54,294 nt of DNA from positions 1 through 54,294 of the forward strand of contig JASGUU010000034.1 of the NCBI GenBank assembly GCA_030057555.1, read 5' to 3'. The DNA is from Bacillota bacterium (GTDB lineage Bacteria > Bacillota > Clostridia > Saccharofermentanales > Fastidiosipilaceae). A program made the position numbers and the translations under genes. Positions 9,963 through 17,379 of this stretch are shown here, in pieces. Position 1 is the first letter of the stretch. Each line of letters opens with the position of its first letter. The notes under the pieces are model-generated. The model was not told where the DNA came from. It was given only the letters and a program-made list of their open reading frames with translations, and searched no databases.

Positions 9963-11441
9963 TCAGTTGATGCGAAACCAGCTGCCGTCCGACTCGACCA
10001 GCAGCTCCGCTCCCGCGAGCCCCTCGCCACGCCGTTCGATGAGCCCCTCGAGGGCAGCCGCATCCTCGAGGTAGAGCGAGAAGCCGGGTGTGATGTCACG
10101 GTCATGGGCGTCTTCGTCCTCGCAGAGGGGGAAGGCCTCGTACCAGTCGCCGCCGAGCCCCACGAGCACGCGCGTGACGGAGCGGGTCAAAGCGTCGTCG
10201 CCGCGCCAGCGCACGTTCAGGTGGCCGAGTTCGCCGCGCCTGCCCGTCCCGGCCTCGCAGCCGAGCGCCAGCGCCGGCAGTGCCGCCCGGTCGGAGGGCA
10301 GGACGGTTTCGAGGTCGCGTAACGGAGCCGGCAGCACCGGCGTGCCCTCGAGCCAGGAGGCCAGGCTGCGCTCGGCGATCAGCAGCAGGACGCGGTCGCA
10401 GCCGCTGGCGGCGGCGGTCGTGAGCGCGTGCGGGAAGGCGCGGTCGTAGTCGACGGCGGCGAAGAGGCGGCTCCAGATGTCGACGAGCGCGTTCGAGAAG
10501 GAGTCGCGGATGGTGTAGAGGTGGCCGCTGCCGTCCGGGGCCAGCGTCGCAAAGCGCACATCCTCGAGGCTGCGCACGGCGCGGGTGAACTGGTACGACT
10601 GCGGGAGATCGGAGTAGCACTGCCAGTCGTGGGTCACGCGGTCGGGGTAGTACATGCGCGCGAGGTCGGCGGGCCAGTCATGGCGCCAGACGGTCGGGGC
10701 GAGGGCGTCGAGCGCGTCCCGGTCCACCTCCATGGCCGCACCGAGGACCGTCGCCGCCAGCTGGGCCCCCTCCTGGTTCCAGTGCGAGTCGAGGGCGTGG
10801 TAGAGGCCGTGTTCGCCGGCCGTGGCCCGCGCTGCCGTGAGGGGGGTTTCGAGGTCGATCCAGTCGATTTCGGGTGCCGTGGCCGCGAGCTCGGCTCCGA
10901 GGCGTTCGATATGCCGTGCCGGAGCGGAGGGCTCCAGCCAGCGCTCGAGCCAGGCGGGCAGCTGTCCGGGGTAGATGCTGGCCTTGTTGGGGGCGAGGGC
11001 GACATGGAAGCGGATGCCCTGTGCCGCGAGGTATTCGCGCTCGAGCTCGAGCGTGCGCGCGATGCGCCGCAGGTCGAGATCCGAGAGGCGGCGGCTGCCG
11101 GTATGGTCGGGCAGGGTCTCGGCGAAGAAGAGCCAGCCGTCCCGGCCCACGACCACGCGCTCGCTGCCGGAGCTGTGAAAGAGCGTCTGCTGGGCGCGGT
11201 TCCAGAGCGAGACGAGGGTGCTGCGCCAGGGGAAGCTGCGCTCCCACCAGGCCTCGAAGTCCTGCGGCAGCCCGGTGTTGATCCGGCCGTCGCGCATGAG
11301 TGCGGGCGGCGCGACCTCGTCGCCGTAGGAATGGTCGGCGCTGCGCAGGCCCGTGATCCAGCTGACCGGCACAATGGCGATCGAGAGGCAGAAGGCGGCG
11401 ATCCAGAGGACCGGGAGGAGGGCTTTCGCTTTGTGTTTCAT
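9963..11441 (-). CDS. DHHW/AlgJ-like SGNH acyltransferase-type protein
   Basis: 492-residue protein with an N-terminal membrane anchor (about 8-30) and an SGNH-type domain of the AlgJ/AlgX/DHHW group facing outside. D218-x-H220 in DSHWN and the nucleophile block D313-S314 in RDSFS are visible. These match the catalytic Asp-His and Ser of AlgX/AlgJ, which move acetyl groups onto exopolysaccharide. The start codon overlaps the stop of the MBOAT gene by one base (TGATG), so it is coupled to it. MBOAT plus DHHW is the standard two-step machinery: one carries the acyl group across the membrane and the other places it on a surface glycan. The acceptor polymer is not shown by this locus. Confidence 0.88.
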   Translation of the reverse strand: MKHKAKALLPVLWIAAFCLSIAIVPVSWITGLRSADHSYGDEVAPPALMRDGRINTGLPQDFEAWWERSFPWRSTLVSLWNRAQQTLFHSSGSERVVVGRDGWLFFAETLPDHTGSRRLSDLDLRRIARTLELEREYLAAQGIRFHVALAPNKASIYPGQLPAWLERWLEPSAPARHIERLGAELAATAPEIDWIDLETPLTAARATAGEHGLYHALDSHWNQEGAQLAATVLGAAMEVDRDALDALAPTVWRHDWPADLARMYYPDRVTHDWQCYSDLPQSYQFTRAVRSLEDVRFATLAPDGSGHLYTIRDSFSNALVDIWSRLFAAVDYDRAFPHALTTAAASGCDRVLLLIAERSLASWLEGTPVLPAPLRDLETVLPSDRAALPALALGCEAGTGRRGELGHLNVRWRGDDALTRSVTRVLVGLGGDWYEAFPLCEDEDAHDRDITPGFSLYLEDAAALEGLIERRGEGLAGAELLVESDGSWFRIN

Positions 11442-12787
11442 CAGAAGCGGAAATAGATAAAGGGGTTGTAGGTCGCGGCGGAGAGGTTCAGCAGGCAGAC
11501 GAGCCAGAGTCCGGCCGTCAGGGCATAGCGCGGCAGCGCATGGCGGAGACGCACGGGCGGCAGCAGGGCGATGACGGCGGCGAGGACCAGCAGCAGCAGG
11601 GCCCAGGGGGAGAGCAGGGGGGCCAGCTGAGCGCGCCCCAGGGCGGTGGTGGCATGGGGCCAGAACATGCGCCCGAGGAGGCCGAAGCCCTGGGCCAGGG
11701 TGTCGGCGCGGAAGATCACGAAACCCGTGACCGCGACCAGCAGGGTGTAGACGCGGGCGACCAGGCGCGGCCAGCGGGCGGGTTTGAGCAGATGGTGCTC
11801 GAGCATCAGGAAGAGGCCGTGAAAGAGGCCCCAGACCAGGAAGGTCAGGTTGGCGCCGTGCCAGAGTCCGGTCAGGGTGAAGACGACGAGGCGGTTGCGC
11901 AGGGTGCGGAGAGTGCCGCGGCGGTTGCCGCCGAGGGGGATGTAGACATAGGAGCGGAACCAGGAGGTCAGCGACATGTGCCAGCGCCGCCAGAAGTCCT
12001 GGACGCCGAGGGCGCGGTAGGGCTGCGCGAAGTTTTCCTTGAAATGGAAGCCGAACATGCGTCCCAGCCCGATGGCCATGTCGGAGTAGCCGGCGAAGTC
12101 GAAGAAGATCTGCAGAGCATAGGCGATCGCGATGAGCCAGGCGGTGAGGGTGGAGGGCTCGGGCTGCTCGATCAGGCGGTCGACGATGAGGGCGCAGTTG
12201 TTGGCGAGCAGGAGCTTTCGCGCGAAGCCGACCACGAAGCGTGCCATGCCCTCGGCGACATCCTCCGGGCTGCGGCTGCGCGACGCGATCTCTTCGGCGA
12301 CGTCGGCATAGCGGACGATGGGGCCGGCGATGAGCTGCGGGAAGAGGACGATGTAGAGCAGGACGCGGGCGTATTTGGGCTGCGCCGGAACCTCGTCGCG
12401 GTAGACATCAATGACGTAGGACAGGGCCTGAAAGGTGTAGAAGCTGATGCCGATGGGCAGCGGCAGATGCGGCAGCGGCAGGTTGAGGCCGGTGAGGCTG
12501 TTGATGCCGGCCAGCAGGAAGTCCGTGTACTTGAAGACGACGAGCAGGCCGATGTTGATGATGACGGCGGCCTGGATGACGCCACGGCGTTTGACGCGCA
12601 GGGCGAGCTGCCAGTTGATGAGGCTCGAGGCCAGCATCAGCAGGACATAGACGGGTTCGCCCCAGGCATAGAAGATGAGGCTCATCAGGAGCAGCATGGC
12701 GTTGTGCCAGCGCTTCGGGAGGACGACGCTCAGCAGCAGCGTGAGCGGCAGAAAAAGAAAGACAAAGACGGGCGAGCTGAAAACCAT
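11441..12787 (-). CDS. MBOAT family membrane O-acyltransferase (AlgI-like)
   Basis: 448 residues with about ten to twelve hydrophobic helices. The family hallmarks are present: FWRRWHMSLTSWFR followed by YIPLGG in the central region, and the invariant active-site histidine H310 in LWHGAN. AlgI, DltB and PatA homologues pass an acyl group from a cytoplasmic donor across the membrane to an extracellular partner. Here that partner is the DHHW protein encoded directly downstream with a one-base overlap. The start ATG at 12787 has a poor ribosome site, 24 bases after the lipoprotein gene, so it may rely on coupling. No acyl carrier protein gene is present, which favours a polysaccharide acetylation role over a Dlt-type role. 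Confidence 0.93.
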   Translation of the reverse strand: MVFSSPVFVFLFLPLTLLLSVVLPKRWHNAMLLLMSLIFYAWGEPVYVLLMLASSLINWQLALRVKRRGVIQAAVIINIGLLVVFKYTDFLLAGINSLTGLNLPLPHLPLPIGISFYTFQALSYVIDVYRDEVPAQPKYARVLLYIVLFPQLIAGPIVRYADVAEEIASRSRSPEDVAEGMARFVVGFARKLLLANNCALIVDRLIEQPEPSTLTAWLIAIAYALQIFFDFAGYSDMAIGLGRMFGFHFKENFAQPYRALGVQDFWRRWHMSLTSWFRSYVYIPLGGNRRGTLRTLRNRLVVFTLTGLWHGANLTFLVWGLFHGLFLMLEHHLLKPARWPRLVARVYTLLVAVTGFVIFRADTLAQGFGLLGRMFWPHATTALGRAQLAPLLSPWALLLLVLAAVIALLPPVRLRHALPRYALTAGLWLVCLLNLSAATYNPFIYFRF

Positions 12788-12811
12788 CGGCGCTGGGCGG
12801 GCGGCTTCCCG

Positions 12812-13351
12812 TTAACGTTCGAAGACGCCGTAGTAGGCGATCGAGGTGACGCGGTCCTGGACCGTGACGATGGCGAGCTCGGTGTCGCCCTTTGTGTAGG
12901 TGAAGGCGCCGACGCTCTCGCGGCGCTCTGTGCCATAGATGCGGTCGACCTCGGCAGCCGCGTCCCCAATCGCGAGGCCCTCGGGCGTTTTCGCCGTCTC
13001 ATCGGTCAGGAAGACCGCCGCCACCACGCGTTCGCCGCGGTAGCTGCCGACATAGACCTCGATGCCCGGGAAGGCGTAGACCTCGTCCTCGCCCTCGAAG
13101 AGGCAGGAGGGGGCCTTGAAGACACTGGCCGGTTCGGGCAGCCTGGCCAGAACCTCGTCGGCGCGGGCGGCGAGAGGGATCTGGATGCCTTCATAGGCAA
13201 AGACATAGCTGTCGGCCGCCGGAGGCGCTGTCGTTGTGGCTGTTGTGGAGGAGCAGGCGGTGGCTCCCAGAAGCAGGAGGGCGGCGAGCAGCAGTGCCGT
13301 GAGGCGGCAGACCGGGCGTGTTGTCGGGCGGGCGGTGAATTTTGCGTTCAT
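12812..13351 (-). CDS. Small lipoprotein of unknown function in the acylation operon
   Basis: 179 residues. A basic N-terminus and a long hydrophobic core end in a lipobox LGATAC (Cys at about residue 33), then a short Ser/Thr-rich linker and a compact domain (about 47-179). I do not recognise the domain. It contains repeated short beta-like stretches (AYEGIQIPL, GIEVYVGSY, VVAAVFL, AFTYTKGDTELAIVTVQ) but no clear catalytic motif. It starts at 13351 after a GAGAGAAG site and begins 10 bases after the transglutaminase gene ends. Membership of an MBOAT/DHHW operon suggests an extracellular role in the same surface modification. Confidence 0.8.
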   Translation of the reverse strand: MNAKFTARPTTRPVCRLTALLLAALLLLGATACSSTTATTTAPPAADSYVFAYEGIQIPLAARADEVLARLPEPASVFKAPSCLFEGEDEVYAFPGIEVYVGSYRGERVVAAVFLTDETAKTPEGLAIGDAAAEVDRIYGTERRESVGAFTYTKGDTELAIVTVQDRVTSIAYYGVFER

Positions 13352-13361
13352 GCTTCTTCTC

Positions 13362-14180
13362 TCAGTCCTGATTGGGTAGGGGCTTCGGGTCCTTGTAAAT
13401 CGTGGGATAGCCGCGCGGCGTGGCCCAGTTCGTCGTCATCTCGTAGGAGGCCATGAAGAAGATGTTGACGATATCGCAGACCAGATGCTCGTAGTTCTGG
13501 ATGCTCAGCCAGCAGTGGCGGGCATCGTAGTTGGTCATGATGGTGGAGTTGACGCCGAGGCGACGCAGCAGGGCCTTCATCGCGAAGGTCGCCGTATAGC
13601 AGTCGCCGCTGCGTCGCGAGAGCGCGTCATAGGCGCCCTCGACCCAGCGGGTGCGGTTGTCCTGGACCTTGTACTTGATGTTTTCCTGGCACCACCAGAA
13701 GCAGGCGTCCATGGATTTGTACTCATCCATAGCCGCGACACCGAGCTCGTTCAGGATGGAGTCGGCGAGAGCGTCGAGCTCGGCGCTGCCGGTCGACTGC
13801 CTGCCGGTGAAGGCGGGGATCGGAGCCACAACCGTTGTCGGGGCCTCGGTCGGGGCCTCGGTCGGGGCTTCGGTCGGGGGCGGCTCGGGGGTGGTCGGGG
13901 GCTCCGTGGTGGTCGGCGGCAGGGTGGTCGATTCCGTGGTGGTCGGCGGCAGCGTCGTTTCACTGGTCATCGGGGCCGTTGCCGTCGTTGGAGCGGCCGT
14001 CGTCCGGGGCGCGGTTGTCGTCTCATCGACGGCAGGAAGACTCCGGCCCCGTCCTGCCTGCACCGTGGTCAGTACAATGACGAGCACGAAGACAACGACG
14101 AGTTCCAGCAGCAGGATGCGGTTGAGGCGGCTGCGGCGGAGGCGTTTGATAAACGAACGGAGCAGGGTCGGCTGGTTCAT
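13362..14180 (-). CDS. Membrane-anchored transglutaminase-like protein
   Basis: 272 residues from ATG at 14180. A longer in-frame start upstream is less likely because it lacks a ribosome site and would place about 37 polar residues before the anchor. A basic segment and one membrane helix (about 24-43) precede a Thr/Pro/Glu-rich linker with TEAPTEAPT-type repeats (about 55-125), then a transglutaminase-like domain. The Cys-His-Asp triad is visible as C194 (SGDCYT), H222 (ARHCWL) and D236 (VCDIVN). Such domains act as extracellular cysteine proteases or amidases. It is the first gene of the four-gene minus-strand operon and shares a 95-base divergent promoter region with the oxidoreductase at 14276. 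Confidence 0.87.
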   Translation of the reverse strand: MNQPTLLRSFIKRLRRSRLNRILLLELVVVFVLVIVLTTVQAGRGRSLPAVDETTTAPRTTAAPTTATAPMTSETTLPPTTTESTTLPPTTTEPPTTPEPPPTEAPTEAPTEAPTTVVAPIPAFTGRQSTGSAELDALADSILNELGVAAMDEYKSMDACFWWCQENIKYKVQDNRTRWVEGAYDALSRRSGDCYTATFAMKALLRRLGVNSTIMTNYDARHCWLSIQNYEHLVCDIVNIFFMASYEMTTNWATPRGYPTIYKDPKPLPNQD

Positions 14181-14275
14181 GGTAGTTGCGGCACCTTCTA
14201 CGTAAACTTTCAGGTCAGAGGCTAGTATATAGTATTTGAGAGCTTTTGGAGCGCAGCACTCCGGGAGGGAAGCGC
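14181..14275. promoter_or_regulatory. Divergent promoter region between transglutaminase and oxidoreductase genes
   Basis: This 95-base AT-richer gap must serve both directions. A TATAGT -10-like hexamer lies at 14228-14233 on the plus strand, about 42 bases before the oxidoreductase ATG. A good -35 is not obvious. A GAGGGA ribosome site lies at 14265-14270. Confidence 0.35.
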
Positions 14276-15343
14276 ATGACTTTAAGCACACAACGACCGA
14301 TCCGCTGGGGCATTCTGGGGGCGGGTGTCATCTCCGCCAGGTTCGCCCTCGGCCTCTCCCACCTTCCCGATGCCGAATTGACGGCCGTCGCCGCCCGCGA
14401 CGGAGAGCGGGCCGCCGCCTTTGCCGCCCGCCATGGCGCCCGGCGCCACAATGCCGGCTACGACGGCCTCCTCGCCGACCCGGAGATCGATGTCGTCTAC
14501 ATCGGCGTCATCCATCCGGAGCACTATCCGCTCGCACTGCGGGCGCTCGAGGCCGGGAAGCACCTCCTCGTTGAGAAGCCCTTCACCATGAACCGCGCCC
14601 AGGCGGCCCGCGTCTTTGCGCTCGCCCGGGAGCGGCGGCTCTTCGTGATGGAGGCGATGTGGACGCGCTTCAACCCCGTCAGCCTCCAGGTGCGTGCCTG
14701 GGTGCGGGAGGGGCGCATCGGGACGCTGCGCCTCGTACGGGCGGCCTTCGGCTACAACGCCGGCGACACGGCAGCGGCCCGCGAAGGCCGGGCGCTGAAG
14801 CGCGAGCTCGGCGGCGGCGCACTGCTGGATGTCGGCATCTACACGCTCTCGCTCGCCGGCCTGCTGCTCGGGCATGAGCCGGATCGGGTCGAGGGCATGG
14901 CGGATCTCGACCCGGTGACCGGTGTCGACCGCGTGGCGGTCGTCCAGCTCGGCTATCCTGACGGCGCCGTCTGTGAACTGAGCTCGGCTGTCGCCTGTGA
15001 CCTCGACCACTCCGCCTGGATCTACGGCACGGAGGGCGTTATCGAGATCCCGCGCTTCTGGAATCCCTTCGAGGCCGTGATCCGGCGCACGGATGACGCC
15101 TCCGAGACGACGCCTGCGGACCGTGTCTACGGCCTGCCCTCGGGCGGCGCCGTCGAGCGCTTCCGCCCCGAAATCATCGGGAATGCCTACAACTACGAGG
15201 CCGCCGAGGTCATGCGCTGCCTGCGGGCCGGCCTGCTCGAGAGCCCCGAGATGACGCACTCCGAGACCCTCGCCTGGATGGGCGTGATGGACCGCCTGCG
15301 CGCCGGCTGGGGCCTCGATTACGGTGAGGCAGAGCGGGTGTAG
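14276..15343 (+). CDS. Gfo/Idh/MocA family NAD(P)-dependent oxidoreductase
   Basis: 355 residues from ATG 14276, chosen for its GGGAGGGA site rather than the in-frame start 30 bases upstream. The N-terminal Rossmann fold (1-125) shows the dinucleotide loop GILGAGVISARF and the family EKPFT block carrying the conserved Lys, followed by the alpha/beta C-terminal domain with GGGALLDVGIY. Members oxidise or reduce sugars, inositols or trans-dihydrodiols; the substrate cannot be read from the sequence. It stands alone between divergent and convergent genes, so no operon partner informs the role. Confidence is high for the family and low for the substrate. Confidence 0.93.
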   Translation: MTLSTQRPIRWGILGAGVISARFALGLSHLPDAELTAVAARDGERAAAFAARHGARRHNAGYDGLLADPEIDVVYIGVIHPEHYPLALRALEAGKHLLVEKPFTMNRAQAARVFALARERRLFVMEAMWTRFNPVSLQVRAWVREGRIGTLRLVRAAFGYNAGDTAAAREGRALKRELGGGALLDVGIYTLSLAGLLLGHEPDRVEGMADLDPVTGVDRVAVVQLGYPDGAVCELSSAVACDLDHSAWIYGTEGVIEIPRFWNPFEAVIRRTDDASETTPADRVYGLPSGGAVERFRPEIIGNAYNYEAAEVMRCLRAGLLESPEMTHSETLAWMGVMDRLRAGWGLDYGEAERV

Positions 15344-15374
15344 GGCCTGGTTGAGAATGGGGCATATGCTGGGG

Positions 15375-15538
15375 ATCAGGTGTGTGCAGAAAAGTGATCC
15401 GCACTCGCTTTTGCTCCAGGTGGCTTCTGGGGTGAGCAGAAAAACGACTTATGCGCACTTTTTGGCGCTCGCAGTGCATATTTATTCAAATAGCTGCATA
15501 TAGTGGAAGAATTATTTATTTGACTGCATAAATATGCG
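15375..15538. repeat. Intergenic repeat element with TGAGCAGAAA and GCATAAATATGC blocks
   Basis: The gap between the oxidoreductase and the GH26 gene holds TGAGCAGAAA...TATGCGCA (from 15433), TGCATATTTAT (15475-15485), TGCATA (15495-15500) and TGCATAAATATGCG (15525-15538). A related copy runs in the opposite direction at 17335-17281 upstream of GH26, so the GH26 gene is flanked by inverted copies. A third, weaker TGTGCAGAAAAGTG block lies near 15382. No clear terminator is visible here. Confidence 0.55.
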
Positions 15539-15566
15539 GCCGAGCGTGTACAAGTTCATTTATTGC

Positions 15567-17249
15567 TCAGGTGGGCCCGGAATTCAGCTGCCCGGGCGCA
15601 TCGGTGAATGCCCGGCCGGCCCGCTCCCTCAGTGCCGGAGGATTGCCCCAGCTCGTCTCTCCGCCGGTGGCATCGAGCGTGTTGCCGAGGTTCCAGCCCA
15701 GCTGCAGGTCACAGACCCCGGTATCCTCTGCCTCAACAGCCGCGCCGTAGAGATCGGCCGGGAGGTCGTCCAGCGTGATCACGCGCGGATCGGAGTAGAC
15801 AGCGGCGATGACCTCGTCCCCGGTATACCTGTCCGTCGTGATCCATTCGCCCCACCAGGGACAGAACCAGGCCCACATGGCCCCGGAGCGCTCCATCTCG
15901 TCGAGATCCGGCAGCACCCCTGACTCGGTCAGAGCCACGATCTTCTTTCCCCGCACGGTCTCCCGGGCCTCGTGGAAGCGCTTGGGATGCGCACTGTAGA
16001 TCCGCTCGCCGGGATAGATGTCCTCGCCGATGATGTCACAGTAGTCGTCCCCCACGTACCAGTCCGGATGCTGTCCGTTGTAAACCCAGATCAGGTTATG
16101 AAGGCCATGGTGATCGACCATGCGGTGGTACATCAGCCGCCAGAGCTCGATGAAGGGTTCCGGCCCATGTGCACCCCACCAGAACCAGCCACCCGAGGCC
16201 TCGTGCAGCGGCCGCCAGAGCACGGGGATGCCGCGCTCCTGCAGCTCGAGCAGCTGCTCTGAAATGGTGTCGATATCACGCAGGATCAGCTCCCGCTCCC
16301 GCGTCCCCTCGCGCACGGCCTCCCGGATGTCAAAGCTGGTGTCATCGGTATAGAAGGCATGGCCGCCCAGAGGGGCGAACCAGTGCCAGCAGAGCGTCAG
16401 AATACCGTTTTCGTCCTCCACCCAGCGGATTGCCCGTTCAATCTGGTCATCCCCCGGCGCACCTGCGGTCTGGTTGATGAAGTCGTAGCCCTTGATGGCG
16501 GGTTTCTTCCCGGTCAGTTCCAGCAGGCGGGCGATCTCCTCCTCGGCAGAATCGTAGAGCTGCTGTCCCGCGAGCACCCGCGTCCCGTACTGCGAGACCA
16601 GATACGCGTAGAGCCGCCTGGTTTCACTGGTAGCATCGGGGTCGATAAGTTCGGCATTCACGTCAAACGCGAAGTCTCCCTCCTCCCCGTTCCTTTCCAG
16701 GCAAAAGCTCTCCAGATACATCCAGCCCCAGTCGGCCGGCCCCTTGAAAAAGCGGATCGTGTTCTCTCCGGCAGACAGCGCGAGCGGCCCGATTCGAGCT
16801 TCCTGCAGCCCTGCTCCGGGCGCGAAGCTGTGGGAACCGTAGAGCCTGCCGTTGACGCTGACGGAATTGATCCTGGCCCCATACTCGGTCGGCAGGAAAT
16901 AGCGCAGAGAGAGGCTCCAGACCGAGTCCTCCTCCATCCGTACCAGAACCTCGCAGCTGTCGCCCTCCTCCGCGAAGGGGCCGACGAGGTCGAGCCGCAT
17001 GCCGTCGTCATCCCGCGATTCCGTGCCGGTGCCGGCGATACGGCCATCGACAGCCGGGATACAGATCACGCCCGCCGCGTCCCGGGGCACAGAGGACGAA
17101 GGCTGTTCCGCGGCCGCAGCGCAGGCGACGAGCGGAAAGAGGAGAGCCAGTGCCGCCCCCAGCGCCAGCAGTTGCTTTGCAGGCTTTCTGAGCGTGCAAA
17201 AAAGCGTCTTGTGGCCGATTTTTGCGGCCGGGCATGCATAAAGATTCAT
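15567..17249 (-). CDS. Secreted GH26 endo-mannanase lipoprotein with a truncated GH5 domain at its end
   Basis: 560 residues from ATG 17249 (weak ribosome site; an in-frame extension upstream is rejected because it overlaps the MATE gene). The lipoprotein signal ends in LVACA (about residue 42). A CBM35-like beta-sandwich (about 60-205) precedes a GH26 barrel (about 215-500). The acid/base is E350 in WRPLHEA and the nucleophile E442 in ALTESG. GH26 enzymes mostly cut beta-1,4-mannan. After a short linker, residues 516-534 read GWNLGNTLDA...ETSWGNP, the exact opening of a GH5 catalytic domain. It then loses similarity and stops about 20 residues later. The protein therefore looks like a former GH26-GH5 double enzyme that lost its second catalytic domain. 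The GH26 part should still be active. Confidence 0.88.
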   Translation of the reverse strand: MNLYACPAAKIGHKTLFCTLRKPAKQLLALGAALALLFPLVACAAAAEQPSSSVPRDAAGVICIPAVDGRIAGTGTESRDDDGMRLDLVGPFAEEGDSCEVLVRMEEDSVWSLSLRYFLPTEYGARINSVSVNGRLYGSHSFAPGAGLQEARIGPLALSAGENTIRFFKGPADWGWMYLESFCLERNGEEGDFAFDVNAELIDPDATSETRRLYAYLVSQYGTRVLAGQQLYDSAEEEIARLLELTGKKPAIKGYDFINQTAGAPGDDQIERAIRWVEDENGILTLCWHWFAPLGGHAFYTDDTSFDIREAVREGTRERELILRDIDTISEQLLELQERGIPVLWRPLHEASGGWFWWGAHGPEPFIELWRLMYHRMVDHHGLHNLIWVYNGQHPDWYVGDDYCDIIGEDIYPGERIYSAHPKRFHEARETVRGKKIVALTESGVLPDLDEMERSGAMWAWFCPWWGEWITTDRYTGDEVIAAVYSDPRVITLDDLPADLYGAAVEAEDTGVCDLQLGWNLGNTLDATGGETSWGNPPALRERAGRAFTDAPGQLNSGPT

Positions 17250-17280
17250 AACTCGGAATGTTCCGGCTGTTCTATGTGAA

Positions 17281-17335
17281 ATACCGCATAAATATGCAGG
17301 CAAATGTGCATACGTCCGATTTCTGCTCAAGCGGA
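17281..17335 (-). promoter_or_regulatory. Operator-like palindrome GCATAAATATGC upstream of the GH26 gene
   Basis: GCATAAATATGC (17286-17297) lies about 40 bases before the GH26 start and is part of a block (TGAGCAGAAA...TATGCAC...TGCATATTTATGC in the gene direction) that recurs at 15433-15538. The palindrome resembles an ArgR-type ARG box (TNAATWWWWATTNA) but deviates at two symmetric positions. Which protein binds, if any, is unknown. Confidence 0.45.
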
Positions 17336-17379
17336 TCCACTCCTTCGTGCTCAAGCGTGCTCCCCGCCTGCCGCCTGCT

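Noticed and set aside
11540-13456. 638-residue open frame on plus opposite the MBOAT and lipoprotein genes
   Set aside because: Low-complexity Gly/Glu/Ala/Gln composition typical of antisense translation; the minus strand holds well-conserved families.
15570-15600. Cluster of restriction-site-like sequences (GGGCCC, GAATTC, CAGCTG, CCCGGG) suggesting a cloning vector join
   Set aside because: The sequence is in frame with the GH26 tail and flanking bases continue as ordinary coding DNA; most likely chance in GC-rich sequence.
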